The notes: generated by a model not told the origin, from the letters alone. Counted from the stretch's first letter, positions 46,577 to 58,693 are shown. The stretch: DNA of 64,000 bases from Lamprobacter modestohalophilus (GCF_016583905.1 NZ_NRRY01000001.1:124001-188000), one strand, 5' to 3'. Program-made: numbers and translations.

Positions 46577-47475
46577 GCAAATGCTCCGAGGCGGCGGACT
46601 TCCGGCTGCAAGCGAATCCCGCTGCTGCGCTCGACCTCGTCTTGCACGAGTGCGATCAGCGCGGCGATATCGCTCGCGGTGGCGTCACCGAGGTTGATGA
46701 TGAAGTTGGCATGCTTGGGCGAGACCTCGGCACCGCCGATGCGACGGCCCTTGAGCCCCGCGGCCTCGATCAGGCGCGCGGCGTGATCGCCAGCCGGGTT
46801 GCGAAACACCGAGCCACAGCTCGGCACGCCGGTCGGCTGGGTGGCGGCGCGCCGATCCAGCAGCTCGCGGATGCGCGCCTGTGCCGCCTCGGTGTCGCCG
46901 GGCTCTAGCACCAGATCGGCACCCAGGAACCATTCGCCCTCTGGTCCCATTACCTGCCGATAGCCATAACGGAAATCGGCCGACCCGAGCTCGCGGATCT
47001 GGCCCTGTCGATCGATGGTGCGCACGCCGCGCACCAGCGGCCAGGTCTCGCCGCCCCAGGCGCCAGCATTCATCGCCAAGGCGCCGCCCATGGTGCCGGG
47101 AATGCCGGCGAGAAACTCGGCGCCGACCAGGCCTTGGCGGCTGGCAAAGCGGGCGACCTTGGCGCAGCTCGCGCCGGCCTCGACGCGAATCGCGTGGTCT
47201 GGGAGTTGGCTGATGCCGTTCAAGCAACCTTGCGTGTGGATGACCGTGCCAGCCAAGCCGGCATCGCTGATCAGCAGATTGCTGCCGAGGCCGAGCCAGA
47301 ACAGCGGCTCATCGGCATCGAGCCTGGTTAGGAATGCGGCCAGATCCTGGGCGTCAGCCGGTCGATACAGGCGTTGCGCTGGCCCGCCGACGCGCCAACT
47401 GGTGTAGCGCGCGAGCGGCTCGTTCAGGCGCAGCTCGCCGCGCAGCGCGGGCCCGTTGAGCGTGGGCGCATTCAC
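46573..47475 (-). CDS. murB: UDP-N-acetylenolpyruvoylglucosamine reductase
   Basis: The 300-residue FAD enzyme reduces the enolpyruvyl group to make UDP-MurNAc. It shows [53 protein letters not shown] and the catalytic-Ser region [18 protein letters not shown]. The C-terminus ([21 protein letters not shown]) is of the type I class. It starts within the murC stop (ATGA). Confidence 0.95.
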   Translation of the reverse strand: MNAPTLNGPALRGELRLNEPLARYTSWRVGGPAQRLYRPADAQDLAAFLTRLDADEPLFWLGLGSNLLISDAGLAGTVIHTQGCLNGISQLPDHAIRVEAGASCAKVARFASRQGLVGAEFLAGIPGTMGGALAMNAGAWGGETWPLVRGVRTIDRQGQIRELGSADFRYGYRQVMGPEGEWFLGADLVLEPGDTEAAQARIRELLDRRAATQPTGVPSCGSVFRNPAGDHAARLIEAAGLKGRRIGGAEVSPKHANFIINLGDATASDIAALIALVQDEVERSSGIRLQPEVRRLGAFA

Positions 47476-48905
47476 GACCGCACCTCGCTGAGCAGGCTCG
47501 GCAAGCGGGCCGGGAGCTGGCCGATGTCGCCAGCGCCAGAGATCAGGAGCAGGTCGCCCGGCTCGAGCAGGGCGTCGAGCAAGGCGGGTGCCTCGCTGAG
47601 GTTCTGCGCGAAGACCGGCTCAACCTGCCCGCGCGAGCGTATCGCCCGGCTCAGACTGCGGCCATCGGCGCCTGGAATGGGCTGCTCGCCGGCGGCATAG
47701 ACCTCGCAGAGCACCAGCAGGTCGACCTCGGACAGCACCTGCGCGAAATCGTCGAATTGCTCTTGGGTGCGCGAATAACGGTGAGGCTGGAACAGCAGCA
47801 CCAGCCGCCGGCCGGGCCAGCCGCCGCGTGCGGCCTCGATGGTCGCGGCGAGCTCGCGCGGATGATGCCCGTAATCGTCGATCAGCGTCACCGAGCCGCC
47901 ATCCGGCAACGGGCAGTCGCTGACCACGAAGCGCCGGCCGATGCCAGCAAAGGTGCTCAGCGCGTGCTGGATCGCGGTCTCTTCGACGCCCAGCTCCAGT
48001 GCGATCGCGATCGCGGCCAGGGCGTTCAGGACATTGTGCCGACCGGGCAGATTGAGCTCGACCGGGAAGGGCTCTGCGGCGTCCGCGTGCCTGACCTCGA
48101 AGCGCATGCGCAGCCCCTGCTGGCTGATATTCAGTGCGCGCACGTCGGCCTGCGCCTCGGTGCCATAGGTGCGCATCGGGCGCGAGATGGTCGGGATCAG
48201 CGCGGCCACCTCGGGATCATCCACGCAAAGCACCGCCAGCCCATAGAACGGCAGGTGGTGGATGAATTCCTTGAAGGTGCTGCGCAGCCGGTCGAAGTCG
48301 TTGCCGTAGGTGCGCATGTGGTCGGCGTCGATGTTGGTGACCACCGCCAGCATCGGCTGCAGATAGAGGAAGGAGGCATCACTCTCGTCGGCCTCGGCGA
48401 TCAGGTATTTGCTGCTGCCGAGCCGCGCATTGGCGCCGGCGCTGTTGAGCAGGCCGCCGATGACGAAGGTCGGGTCCAGATTGGCCTCGGCCAGCACACT
48501 GGCGATCAGGCTGGTGGTGGTGGTCTTGCCATGGGTGCCGGCGACGGCAACGCCATAATGGAAGCGCATCAGCTCGGCCAGCATCTCAGCGCGGCGCACC
48601 ACCGGGATACGTTCCGCGCGGGCGGCGAGGATCTCGGGGTTGCTCTCGTCGATGGCGGTGGAGACCACCACTACATCGACGTCGGCGACCTGCTCGGCGC
48701 GATGGCCGATGAAGCACTGGACGCCCAAGCCGGTGAGTCGGCGCACGACCTCGTTCTCGCGCTGGTCCGAGCCCTGGACCTCGTAGCCGAGGTTGGTCAT
48801 CAGCTCGGCGATGCCGCTCATGCCGGCACCGCCGATGCCGATGAAGTGCAGACGCCGCATCCGGCCCATGTTGGCCGCGCTGTGGGTGCGATGAGCGGCA
48901 TTCAT
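47472..48905 (-). CDS. murC: UDP-N-acetylmuramate-L-alanine ligase
   Basis: The 477-residue ligase adds the first amino acid to UDP-MurNAc. It has [21 protein letters not shown], the P-loop [12 protein letters not shown], and the central [10 protein letters not shown]. The start [16 protein letters not shown] extends before the conserved core and may begin at the internal Met (48854 region), but the 4-nt overlap with murG supports 48905. Confidence 0.95.
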   Translation of the reverse strand: MNAAHRTHSAANMGRMRRLHFIGIGGAGMSGIAELMTNLGYEVQGSDQRENEVVRRLTGLGVQCFIGHRAEQVADVDVVVVSTAIDESNPEILAARAERIPVVRRAEMLAELMRFHYGVAVAGTHGKTTTTSLIASVLAEANLDPTFVIGGLLNSAGANARLGSSKYLIAEADESDASFLYLQPMLAVVTNIDADHMRTYGNDFDRLRSTFKEFIHHLPFYGLAVLCVDDPEVAALIPTISRPMRTYGTEAQADVRALNISQQGLRMRFEVRHADAAEPFPVELNLPGRHNVLNALAAIAIALELGVEETAIQHALSTFAGIGRRFVVSDCPLPDGGSVTLIDDYGHHPRELAATIEAARGGWPGRRLVLLFQPHRYSRTQEQFDDFAQVLSEVDLLVLCEVYAAGEQPIPGADGRSLSRAIRSRGQVEPVFAQNLSEAPALLDALLEPGDLLLISGAGDIGQLPARLPSLLSEVRS

Positions 48906-49978
48906 TGCGCCAGCTCCAGGCAGGCTTCGGCGATGCGCTCAGCGGCGTCCGGCTGGGCCTTGGCGCGTGCGGCCTCGGCCATGCGCAGGCGCTGGCTCGG
49001 ATCGGCGAGCAGCGGCTCGAGCAGGGCGGCGAGCCGCTCGCGGCTCATCTCGCGCTGCAGCAGGAGTTGGGCGGCGCCGGCTTCACTGAGCCAGCGCCCA
49101 TTGCCGACCTGATGGTCATCGACCGCATGCGGATAGGGCACCAGGATCGCTGGCAAGCCCGCTGCTGCCAGCTCGGAGACCGTGAGCGCGCCACTGCGGC
49201 AGACCACCAGATCAGCCCAGCCATAGGCCTCGGCCATGTCGGCGATGAAGGGCGTCACCTCGGCCCCGATACCGGCCGCGGCATAGGCTTGCTGGGCCAG
49301 CGCCAGGGTGCGCTCGCCGGCCTGGTGGCGGACCGCTGGACGCAGCGACGGCGGCAGCAGGGCGAGGGCTTGAGCCATGGTCTCGTTCAAGGCTTGGGCG
49401 CCGAGTGATCCACCCAGAACCAGCAGTCGCGCTGGGCCGGAGCGGCCAGCGAGGCGCGCGGCTGGCGCTGGCAGCGCGCTGATCGCTGCACGCACCGGGT
49501 TGCCGGTGGTGATGGCCTGGCGAGTGTTTGGGAAGCTGTTCGGAAACGCCTCGAATACGCGATCGGCGACCCGCGCCAACCATTGGTTGGTCATGCCCGG
49601 CACGCTGTTTTGCTCCTGGATCAGCAGGGGCCGACGTTGCATCCAAGCCATGATGCCGCCTGGCCCCGAGGCGAAGCCGCCCATGCCAAGTACAGCGGCC
49701 GGGTCACGTCGTTTAAGCACGCCAGCGGCCTCGCCGAGAGCTCCCGCGAGCTTCAGCGGCGCAGCGGCGAGGGTGCGCAGGCCTTTGCCGCGGATGCCCG
49801 CGACCGATAGCCATTCGATCTCGAAGCCGCGCTCGGGCACCAGGCGTGACTCGAGACCAGCACGGGTACCGAGCCAGAATACCTCTGCACCGCGCACGCG
49901 CAGCACCTCGGCCACTGCCAAAGCAGGGAAGACATGTCCGCCGGTGCCACCGGCCATGATCGCTATGCGCGGCGCCAT
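48902..49978 (-). CDS. murG: Lipid II synthase MurG
   Basis: The 358-residue GT28 enzyme adds GlcNAc to lipid I on the inner membrane. It has the donor/acceptor loop [18 protein letters not shown] and [11 protein letters not shown], with [32 protein letters not shown] in the C-terminal domain. It overlaps ftsW by 16 nt and murC by 4 nt. Confidence 0.95.
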   Translation of the reverse strand: MAPRIAIMAGGTGGHVFPALAVAEVLRVRGAEVFWLGTRAGLESRLVPERGFEIEWLSVAGIRGKGLRTLAAAPLKLAGALGEAAGVLKRRDPAAVLGMGGFASGPGGIMAWMQRRPLLIQEQNSVPGMTNQWLARVADRVFEAFPNSFPNTRQAITTGNPVRAAISALPAPAARLAGRSGPARLLVLGGSLGAQALNETMAQALALLPPSLRPAVRHQAGERTLALAQQAYAAAGIGAEVTPFIADMAEAYGWADLVVCRSGALTVSELAAAGLPAILVPYPHAVDDHQVGNGRWLSEAGAAQLLLQREMSRERLAALLEPLLADPSQRLRMAEAARAKAQPDAAERIAEACLELAQ

Positions 49979-51228
49979 CGAATCCCCCTCGGTGTGCCTA
50001 GGCTGCGAGCAACGCCGGCCTCTGGGAGCGGCCTGCTGTCCTTGCGGCGCAGTTCAAAATCGATGCGTAGCAGCACTGCGGCAACCATTACCGAGACGAT
50101 GAGGGCGTTGCTGCCGTAGCTGATGAAGGGCAGTGGTAGGCCTTTGGTTGGCAGCATGCCGGTATTGACGCCAGCGCTGATGAAGGCCTGCATCCCAAGC
50201 AACAGGCCGAAGCCATGCGCGGCATAGGCTGAGAAGCCATCACCCATGGCTTGAGCACGCGCACCGATGTCGAAGGCGCGCCAAGCGATCAGCGCAAAGG
50301 TGAAGATGACGCCGATCACCCCGAACATGCCGAGTTCCTCGCCGATGACCGCAAGCAAGAAATCGGTGTGTGCCTCGGGCAGGTAAAACTGCTTTTGAAT
50401 CCCGTTACCCAGACCAACGCCAAACCATTCGCCGCGGCCCATCGCGATCAGGGCATGGCTGAGTTGATAGCCGGTGTTGAAGGGGTCTTTGAAGGGATCG
50501 ATGAACGAGGTCACACGCACCAGCCGATAAGGCTCGATCCAGATCAGCAGTGCGAGACCGGCCCCGATGGTGATGAACAAGAGTGCAAACGGCCATAAGG
50601 CCGCGCCGCCGAGCAGTAACAGCGCCATCACCGTGGCGAGGATCACCACGGTGGTGCCGAAATCAGGCTGCACCATGATCAGACTGGCGGCGATACCAAT
50701 GAGGACCATCGGCCGAATGAAGCCGACCACCGAGGTGGTGACCTCATGCTGGCGTCGCACCAGATAGCCTGAAAGATAGATCACCGCGACGAATTTGATC
50801 AGCTCCGACGGCTGCAGATTCAAGGGGCCAAGTGGAATCCAGCGGGTCGCGCCATTCACGGTTCGGCCGATACCGGGCACCAAGACCAGCACCAACAGGC
50901 CGCAGCTGAGCAAGAGCAGCCAGATGCCCGAGCGCTCCCAGACCTGGACCGGGATCGCAAAACAGACCAGTCCACAGATCAGCGCGAGTCCTAGCGCGAT
51001 GCCATGGCGGACGACGAAGAAGAACGGATCGGCATAGTCGCGGGTCCCAATCGGCAGCGACGCCGAGGCCACCATGACGAATCCGAGCCCGAGCAGCCCA
51101 AGGACGCAGACCAACAACAGCCCGTCAATAACCGGCTCGCTGCGGTCGCGCCGTCGCGTCCGACCGCGCATCGCCGATGCGCTAAGCCGCGCGGCTGGAG
51201 GGCTGTTAGGCAGTCGCGTTGCGGTCAT
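49963..51228 (-). CDS. ftsW: Peptidoglycan polymerase FtsW (SEDS)
   Basis: The 421-residue, ten-span SEDS glycosyltransferase polymerises lipid II at the septum with FtsI. It shows GFVMVASASLPI, QPDFGTTVVI, NGIQKQFYLPEAHTDFLLAVIGEE and GLPLPFISYGSNALI. The C-terminus is basic and cytoplasmic. It overlaps murD by 4 nt. Confidence 0.95.
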   Translation of the reverse strand: MTATRLPNSPPAARLSASAMRGRTRRRDRSEPVIDGLLLVCVLGLLGLGFVMVASASLPIGTRDYADPFFFVVRHGIALGLALICGLVCFAIPVQVWERSGIWLLLLSCGLLVLVLVPGIGRTVNGATRWIPLGPLNLQPSELIKFVAVIYLSGYLVRRQHEVTTSVVGFIRPMVLIGIAASLIMVQPDFGTTVVILATVMALLLLGGAALWPFALLFITIGAGLALLIWIEPYRLVRVTSFIDPFKDPFNTGYQLSHALIAMGRGEWFGVGLGNGIQKQFYLPEAHTDFLLAVIGEELGMFGVIGVIFTFALIAWRAFDIGARAQAMGDGFSAYAAHGFGLLLGMQAFISAGVNTGMLPTKGLPLPFISYGSNALIVSVMVAAVLLRIDFELRRKDSRPLPEAGVARSLGTPRGIRWRRA

Positions 51229-52591
51229 GGCGCTAAGCCTGCGACCGCGGCAGCAAAGGCGCGACCGCGATGCTGGTAGTCATCGAACATATCGAAGCTG
51301 GCGCAGGCCGGAGAGAGCAAAACCGCGTCTCCGGGCTGTGCGAGATGCTCCGCGAGTCGGACCGCCTCTTCCATGCTAGCGGCCCGGTGCAAGGGCGCCG
51401 TGTCGTTCAGGGCCTGCTCAAGCAGTGCCGCGTCGCGGCCGATGAGGATGACCGCGTGTGCACAGCGGCTCACCACAGGCGCCAAGGTGGAGAAGTCCGC
51501 GCCCTTACCTTCGCCACCGGCGATGAGCACGGCCCGGGCGGGTGCTGCAGAAGTGCCTTGTCTTGGCTCGTCGACGATGCCGGCCAGCGCGGCGATAGTT
51601 GCACCCGGGTTGGTGCCCTTGGAGTCGTTGATCCAGCGCACGCCGCGTCTCTCGGCGACCAGTTCGCTTCGGTGCGCAAGCCCCGGAAATTCGCGCAGCA
51701 CCTCGCAGCCGGCCTCCGGGCTGACGCCAGCCATCTCGGCCAGTGCGAGTGCCGCCAAGGCGTTGGCCAGGTTGTGCCGTCCGGGCATGCGAAGCTCGGT
51801 CGTCGCGATCAGTGGCGTACGACCACGCGCTAGCCAGACCTGCTGGTCGTTTGAGATCAACCCGTAGTCGACCTCGTTGGTTGGCTCGCTCAGCGAGAAG
51901 CCGACTTGGTCTGCGACCCCGGCCGCGAGTGCCGACGCAGCTGGATCATCGCGGTTGACCAGGGCGCGCTCGGCATGGGCGAAGATCCGAGCCTTCGCGG
52001 CGCCATAAGCGGCCATGTCCGGGTAGCGATCCAGATGGTCGGCTGACAGGTTGATCACGGTCGCGGCATGGGTTGGTAGGCACTCTGTCGTCTCGAGCTG
52101 GAAGCTCGACAGCTCAAGCACGTACCATTGCGCATCGGCGCGGAGCAGATCCAAGACCGGGATGCCGAGATTGCCGCCGACCGCGGCATCCAGCCCGGCG
52201 TGCCGGAGCATCTCTCCGACCAGGGTCGTCACCGTGCTCTTGCCATTGGAGCCGGTGATCGCGATCACCGGTGCCGTTGCTGCGCGCGCGAACAGCTCGA
52301 CATCGCCGACGATGGGGATGCCTTTGTCAGAGGCAGCCCGCAGCGCGGCCGTGCTTACTGGAACCCCGGGGCTGACAATGATCTCGTCGACCGCCGCCAA
52401 GACTGAGGCGTCGAAGCCGCCGACCAACACGGCAACGTCAGGCAGCTCTTCCTGCAGCTGCGCGAGTCCGGGCGGGGTCGTGCGCGAGTCCAGCACGGCA
52501 ACCTCGGCGCCCTGCGCATGCAGCCAACGCGCGCAGGAGAGGCCGGTCTTGCCCAAGCCGACCACCGCGACCTTCTTGGCGCGCACTTGGC

Positions 52592-52595
<4 letters not shown>
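51225..52595 (-). CDS. murD: UDP-MurNAc-L-Ala-D-Glu ligase MurD
   Basis: The ATG at 52595 overlaps the mraY stop by 4 nt and starts [25 protein letters not shown], giving 456 residues, the usual length. Motifs are [16 protein letters not shown] (P-loop), [13 protein letters not shown] and [17 protein letters not shown]. The open frame continues upstream into mraY with no sense, so the longer 824-codon reading was rejected. Confidence 0.95.
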
Positions 52596-53674
<1,079 letters not shown>

Positions 53675-53676
53675 AC

Positions 53677-55095
53677 TCAGCGCGCCTCCCTGTCCGCACA
53701 GAGTGCGTCAGCGACGCGATCCATGGCCGACAGCCTAGAGCCTTTCACCAGAAGTACATCAGCGGGGCCGGTCTCGGCGAGCAGCGCTGCGATCAGCGCG
53801 TCCTGATCGGCGAAGTGGCGAGCGCCTGCGCCGAAGCCTTCGACCGCGTGCTGACTGAGCGTCCCGACCGCGAAGAGGCTGCTGGCGCCCGCCGCTCGGG
53901 CAGCAACGCCCATCTCATGATGGACCTCTGTGCTATCCGGTCCGAGCTCGCCAAAATCGCCCATGACCAAGAGATGGCGCCCGTCCGGCTCGAGTGGTAG
54001 GGCGGTGAGCACGTCGACGGCAGCGGCCAGCGAGTCCGGGTTCGCGTTATAGCTGTCGTCGAGCAGCTTGGCGCCGGTGCTCGTGTGCCGCGGCTGCAGG
54101 CGGCGTTTGACCGGCACCATCTGCTCGAGGCCGGCGCGAATCCTGGCGGGCTCGATGCCTAATGCGGTGGTGCCGGCAATCGCGGCGAGCGCGTTGCGCA
54201 CATTGTGCGAGCCGGCCAGCGGCAGCGCGATCTCAACCTCATGGCCCTTGATGTTCGCCGTGAAATGGCTGCGGAATCCATCCGCATCCCAGGTTTCGGT
54301 GATGGCGTTTTCATCCGCTTTGACCTGAGCGCTGGGGCCGGTGCCAAAGGTTAGTAGCGGGCGGCCAGCGGCGAGCTGCTGCCATAAGGGCGTCCAGGGG
54401 ACATCGGCCATGACCACGAAGGTGCCCTCTGGCGGCAGGCCACGGGCGATCTCGCCCTTGGCATGGGCCACGCCCTCGACGCTGCCGAAGCCCTCCAGGT
54501 GGGCGCGGCCGGCATTGGTGATCAGCGCCACATCAGGGCGAGCGATGTCGGTCATATAGCCGATCTCGCCGTGATGATTGGCGCCCATCTCGAGGATGAG
54601 AAAGTCTTCATCGCGGGCCGCGAGCAGGGTCAGCGGCATGCCGATGTCGTTATTCAGGTTGCCGGCGGTGGCGCGAGTGGCGCCGGCCTGGGAGAGGATC
54701 GCAGCGGTCATCTCTTTGACCGTCGTCTTGCCGTTGCTACCGGTGATGGCGATCACTTGCGCGGGGATGCGCTCGCGCCAAGCGGCGGCGAGGCGCCCCA
54801 GTGCGAGCCGCGTGTCTTTGACGATCAGCTGTGGCAGGTCGATGTAGAGTGGCCGGTCGACCAAGACCGCAGCGGCGCCGCTGGCGGCCGCGCTGGCAAC
54901 ATAGTCATGGCCGTCGAAGCGCTCACCTTGAAGCGCGATGAACAGCAAGCCATGACAATCGCCACGGCTGTCAGTGGTGACGCCGCTGTAAGCGACGTCT
55001 GCACCGACGAGCCGTGCGCCAATCGCCCGCGCCGTCTCGCTGAGGGTCCACATGGGTGGGTTCGTCCGCTGCGGGTCTGCGTGTTGCGGGCTCAT
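53677..55095 (-). CDS. murF: UDP-MurNAc-tripeptide D-Ala-D-Ala ligase MurF
   Basis: The 472-residue ligase adds D-Ala-D-Ala to finish the pentapeptide. Motifs include [43 protein letters not shown] and the C-terminal [18 protein letters not shown]. The ATG at 55095 overlaps the stop of the 16-codon frame upstream (ATGA); the conserved core begins at Met-15. Its substrate needs MurE, which is not encoded beside it. Confidence 0.95.
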   Translation of the reverse strand: MSPQHADPQRTNPPMWTLSETARAIGARLVGADVAYSGVTTDSRGDCHGLLFIALQGERFDGHDYVASAAASGAAAVLVDRPLYIDLPQLIVKDTRLALGRLAAAWRERIPAQVIAITGSNGKTTVKEMTAAILSQAGATRATAGNLNNDIGMPLTLLAARDEDFLILEMGANHHGEIGYMTDIARPDVALITNAGRAHLEGFGSVEGVAHAKGEIARGLPPEGTFVVMADVPWTPLWQQLAAGRPLLTFGTGPSAQVKADENAITETWDADGFRSHFTANIKGHEVEIALPLAGSHNVRNALAAIAGTTALGIEPARIRAGLEQMVPVKRRLQPRHTSTGAKLLDDSYNANPDSLAAAVDVLTALPLEPDGRHLLVMGDFGELGPDSTEVHHEMGVAARAAGASSLFAVGTLSQHAVEGFGAGARHFADQDALIAALLAETGPADVLLVKGSRLSAMDRVADALCADREAR

Positions 55096-55142
55096 CGGCT
55101 CAGGCCTCGCCGTTCGTTGAGCGGGTCTGTGTGCAGGGCCAT
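55092..55142 (-). pseudogene. 16-codon frame in the place of murE
   Basis: Between ftsI and murF, where murE lies in most gammaproteobacteria, only [16 protein letters not shown] and a stop remain. The ATG overlaps the ftsI stop (TGATG) and the stop overlaps the murF start (ATGA), so the couplings expected on both sides of murE are kept. I infer an in-frame internal deletion of murE that left its first and last codons. A functional leader peptide keeping ribosomes moving from ftsI to murF is an alternative. Confidence 0.55.
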
Positions 55143-56920
55143 CATGGTTTTCCCTCGGTCGAGGAGGTCAAGATCAATGGATGCTTAGGATCATCCGGAG
55201 CCACGTTGTAGAGGCGCAGCGCAGCCGGCATCACGCGGGCGAAGGTCGGCGCGGCGACGGCGCCGCCGTAATACTCCTTGCCGCCCGGCTCATCGATCAT
55301 GACCACCATGACAAAGCGCGGGCTCGTCACTGGCGCCAAACCGACGAAGACCGACTGGTATTTGCCGTCGACATAACCACGCTCGGTCGCCTTCTTCGCC
55401 GTTCCCGTCTTGCCGGCAACGCGATAGCCGGGGATGGCGGCTCGACGTGCGGTGCCCTCGGTCGAGATCACGGTCTCGAGCATGAGGCGCACGGCCTGTG
55501 CGGTCTCGGGCGCGAAGACGCGCTCTCCGGCTGGCACGCTATCGCGCCGGAGCAGGGTCGCGGGCCGGCTGATGCCGTCGGTGGCGATGATGGCGTAGGC
55601 CTGGGCGAGCTGCAGGGTGGTGACGTTGAGCCCATAGCCGAACGCGAGCGTCGCATGCTCGAAGTTGGACCAACCGTCGAAATGCGGCAGATAGCCGGAG
55701 CGCTCTCCCGGGAAGCCAACATTGCTGGTCTGGCCGAAGCCGAGACGCCGATAGAGCTGCCAGAGCACGGCCCGATCCATCTGTTGCGCAATCTTGACCA
55801 CGCCGACGTTGCTCGACTTGGTGATGACGCTGGTGGTGTCGAGCTGGCCCAGGTTGCGATAGTCACGTACCCGGTTGCGGCCGACCTGCAACACGCCAGG
55901 AGAGGTGCTGATCGGGCTGTGCGGATGCACCAGCCCGCGCTCGAGTGCTGCGGCGACCACGAACGGCTTGACCGTGGAACCGGGTTCGAAGACATCGGTC
56001 AGCGCACGGTTGCGGCGCTCTTCCGCCGACTCTTGCCGCGGCTGATTGGGGTTGAAAGAGGGCTGGTTGACGAGTGCCAGGATCTCGCCGGTGGTTACAT
56101 CCAACAGCGTCGCCGAGCCACCGACGGCCTTGTTTTCCTCAACGGCGCGCTTGAGCTCGCGGTAGGCGAGGAATTGCAGCCGCTGATCGATGCTGAGCAC
56201 GATGTCTTCGCCATGCTCAGGCGCCTGCAACTGTTCGACCTCTTCGACGATGCGCCGATGACCGTCTTGAATGACGCGGCGCTTGCCTGGCGCGGCCTTG
56301 AGCGCGTTGTTTGCAACCAGTTCAATGCCTTCTTGGCCCTGATTATCGATATTGGTGAAGCCGACGACCTGGCTGAAGATCTCGCCACCCGGGTAGAAGC
56401 GACGATACTCGGTCTCCATGCCGATGCCGTTGAGGCGATAGGTCTCAACCACGTCCTCGACCGCGCGTGCCCGATGTGGCTCGACACGTCGCTGCAGGTA
56501 CATATAGCGACGGCCCTTGGCGGCGTACTCGCTAACCTTGGCCGCGAGATCGGCGGTTGGCTCTTCGAGCGCGCGGGCGAGTGGCTCGAGCGCATCGCTG
56601 CGCTCGGCGAGCAGCTGCGGGTCGGCCCAGATCGTTGCGACTGAGGTGCTGATGGCCAAGGGCTGGTGATTACGATCCATGATGATCCCGCGCCGGGCCG
56701 GAATCTCACGATCCCGCAAGAAGCGCTTAGCACCTTCATCCTGGAGGAAATCGGTCTCGACGACCTGGCGATAAAAGGCGCTGGCGGTGACCGAGACGAA
56801 GGCCATCACCAATGCCGCGCCGATGAGAAACCGGCGCTCGCCAAAACGCTTCTTCCTGCGCTGGCGCTCGGCCTCGTGCAGACGCTGATAGGCGTTTTTG
56901 ACTTGACTCGGTTCGATCAT
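55142..56920 (-). CDS. ftsI: Septal transpeptidase FtsI (PBP3)
   Basis: The 592-residue class B penicillin-binding protein cross-links septal peptidoglycan with FtsW. One membrane span (LIGAALVMAFVSVTASAFYRQVV), a dimerisation domain with RDREIPARRGIIMDRN, then catalytic motifs STVK (GSTVKPF), SSN (KSSNVG) and KTG (AGKTGTAKK). Length is normal. It overlaps ftsL by 4 nt. Confidence 0.95.
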   Translation of the reverse strand: MIEPSQVKNAYQRLHEAERQRRKKRFGERRFLIGAALVMAFVSVTASAFYRQVVETDFLQDEGAKRFLRDREIPARRGIIMDRNHQPLAISTSVATIWADPQLLAERSDALEPLARALEEPTADLAAKVSEYAAKGRRYMYLQRRVEPHRARAVEDVVETYRLNGIGMETEYRRFYPGGEIFSQVVGFTNIDNQGQEGIELVANNALKAAPGKRRVIQDGHRRIVEEVEQLQAPEHGEDIVLSIDQRLQFLAYRELKRAVEENKAVGGSATLLDVTTGEILALVNQPSFNPNQPRQESAEERRNRALTDVFEPGSTVKPFVVAAALERGLVHPHSPISTSPGVLQVGRNRVRDYRNLGQLDTTSVITKSSNVGVVKIAQQMDRAVLWQLYRRLGFGQTSNVGFPGERSGYLPHFDGWSNFEHATLAFGYGLNVTTLQLAQAYAIIATDGISRPATLLRRDSVPAGERVFAPETAQAVRLMLETVISTEGTARRAAIPGYRVAGKTGTAKKATERGYVDGKYQSVFVGLAPVTSPRFVMVVMIDEPGGKEYYGGAVAAPTFARVMPAALRLYNVAPDDPKHPLILTSSTEGKP

Positions 56921-57213
56921 TCGGTGTTGACCTCGACGATGCGCAGCTCGCCAGTCCGCGGCAGATGCATTTGGAGTGACTGTCGGGCCCGGCGTTCAAC
57001 CCGCGTCTGCGTTCCCATGGCCGCCTCTTCGATGCGCAGGCGACCCCATTCGACATCGAGCGCATCGCGCGCGGCACGAACCGCTTGTAGGTCCACGAAC
57101 TCGATTCGAGTCAAATACTTGACGTAAACCACAGCGGTGGCGGTGGCGACCACGGCTAGGCCGAGTAAGGCCACGCCAACCAGTGCTCCGGTTTGCAGAC
57201 CTAGCGTTTTCAT
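56917..57213 (-). CDS. ftsL: Cell-division protein FtsL
   Basis: The 98-residue bitopic protein has one N-terminal membrane span (GALVGVALLGLAVVATATAVVYV) and a short periplasmic coiled coil (VDLQAVRAARDALDVEWGRLRIEEA). It forms the FtsQLB complex. The ATG at 57213 overlaps the rsmH stop by 4 nt, which fixes the start; longer readings run into rsmH. Confidence 0.9.
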   Translation of the reverse strand: MKTLGLQTGALVGVALLGLAVVATATAVVYVKYLTRIEFVDLQAVRAARDALDVEWGRLRIEEAAMGTQTRVERRARQSLQMHLPRTGELRIVEVNTE

Positions 57214-58142
57214 GGCAGCCGCTCGGCGATGCGAAGCACCGCGCTGCGTGCGCGCGGGTTGCGCTCGATCTCCGCCGCTGATGGCCTTGTCGCGCTGCCG
57301 ATCGGGCGCAACCGCCGGCATAGCTCAGCGTCACGGACCGGCACGCGCTTGGGGATACTCGCGCCCTGCGCCTCGTCGCGGATGAAGCGTTTTACTAGCC
57401 GATCTTCCAGCGAATGGAAGCTGATGACGACCAAACGCCCGCCGCTGGCGAGCAGATCGCAGACCCCGGCTAGCGCGCTGCGCAGCTCGTCGAGCTCGGC
57501 ATTGATCTGGATGCGAATGGCCTGAAAGCTGCGGGTTGCCGGATGCTTGCCCGGCTCGCGGGTAGGCACGGTGCGTTCGATGAGGGCCGCGAGCTGGCCG
57601 GTTGTGCTGATCGGTGCCTGCTGTCGCGCGGCGATGATGGCGCGCGCAATGCGGCGCGCAAACCGCTCCTCGCCCAGTTCTTGTAGGGCGCGGGCAATGT
57701 CCTGCTCGCTCGCGGTCGCAAGCCAGTCCGCGGCACTCTGTCCGGTGCTCGGGTCCATCCGCATGTCGAGCGGGGCGTCGGCGTTGAAGCTGAAGCCGCG
57801 TTCTGGCTGGTCGAGCTGCGGAGATGAAACACCCAGATCGAGCAGGATGCCGTTGACACGGCCGCTCCAGCCTCTCGCCTCGGCAAGCTCTGGCAACTGC
57901 GAGTAACGCGCGCGCTCGATCTCGAAGCGGGTGTCGTCCTCGGCCAGGGTGGCTGCCGCGGCAACCGCTTCCGGGTCTCGATCGACGGCCAAGAGCCTTC
58001 CCGAGGGACCGAGTCGCGCCAGCAGCGCGCGCGCGTGACCGCCGCGGCCGAAGGTGCCGTCGAGATAGAAGCCCGATGTCTGTATGGCTAAGGCCTGCAT
58101 GCTTTCGTCCAACAGAACCGGTACGTGACCCCGCGATGCCAT
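57210..58142 (-). CDS. rsmH: 16S rRNA (cytosine1402-N4) methyltransferase RsmH
   Basis: The 310-residue SAM enzyme (also called MraW) modifies C1402 of 16S rRNA. It has HVPVLLDESMQAL, the SAM loop DGTFGRGGHARALL, GILLDLGVSSPQLDQPERGFSF and VISFHSLEDRLVKRF. It lies 47 nt after mraZ. Confidence 0.96.
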   Translation of the reverse strand: MASRGHVPVLLDESMQALAIQTSGFYLDGTFGRGGHARALLARLGPSGRLLAVDRDPEAVAAAATLAEDDTRFEIERARYSQLPELAEARGWSGRVNGILLDLGVSSPQLDQPERGFSFNADAPLDMRMDPSTGQSAADWLATASEQDIARALQELGEERFARRIARAIIAARQQAPISTTGQLAALIERTVPTREPGKHPATRSFQAIRIQINAELDELRSALAGVCDLLASGGRLVVISFHSLEDRLVKRFIRDEAQGASIPKRVPVRDAELCRRLRPIGSATRPSAAEIERNPRARSAVLRIAERLP

Positions 58143-58189
58143 TGGCTGGCTCGCCCCCCTATACGCTTGTTGTTGTCCTAAGTCCTTGT

Positions 58190-58642
58190 CTAAAAAGAGA
58201 AGGATGCTGTTTCCGGATTCGCGGCAAGGCGCGAAAGATCAACGTTTTCAGCGCCTTTGATCGTGGCTTGCCAGGCCGACTCGTCCCACAGCTCGAAGCG
58301 ATTCACCATGCCGACCAGCGCCACGCGCTTCTCCAAGGCGGCAAATTCACGTTGCGCTGGGGTCAGCAGCACGCGTCCCTGGGCGTCCATGTCGACGTCG
58401 TTGGCGTATCCGATCAGCAACCGCTGTAAGGCGGTCGTCTCCTCGAGATGCGCCGGCATCGCGTTGAGCTTGCGCTCGAGCTCAGCAAAACCTGGTTCCG
58501 GATAAATCAGTAAGCACCGCTGCGGATGGGCGGTGATGACGAGATGAGAGTCGCAGAGCTGCGCTAACCGTTCGCGTTGTCGTGACGGAATCGCAAGACG
58601 TCCTTTGGCGTCCAGGTTGAGAAATTGTGTCCCCCGAAACAT
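58190..58642 (-). CDS. mraZ: MraZ transcriptional regulator
   Basis: The 150-residue protein has two SpoVT/AbrB-like repeats (FLNLDAKGRLAIPSRQRERL; DVDMDAQGRVLLTPAQREFAAL). It is a ring-forming DNA-binding regulator at the head of the division and cell-wall operon and binds direct repeats in its own leader. Candidate boxes lie 27-51 nt upstream, next to a near-consensus promoter, so autoregulation is expected. Confidence 0.95.
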   Translation of the reverse strand: MFRGTQFLNLDAKGRLAIPSRQRERLAQLCDSHLVITAHPQRCLLIYPEPGFAELERKLNAMPAHLEETTALQRLLIGYANDVDMDAQGRVLLTPAQREFAALEKRVALVGMVNRFELWDESAWQATIKGAENVDLSRLAANPETASFSF

Positions 58643-58668
58643 GACCGGCCCCCCTTAAAGGCGGTCAT

Positions 58669-58693
58669 CACCCCAAAACTCCACCGCACCCCA
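58669..58693 (-). promoter_or_regulatory. MraZ-box direct repeats
   Basis: On the leftward strand TGGGG, TGGAG and a degenerate GGGTG are spaced exactly 10 bp apart (5-base units with 5-base spacers). This matches the TGGGN-type MraZ boxes known upstream of mraZ in other bacteria. They lie between the candidate promoter and the mraZ start. Confidence 0.7.

Noticed and set aside
55181-56644. Rightward 487-codon open frame opposite ftsI
   Set aside because: Shadow of ftsI, which has all three penicillin-binding motifs.
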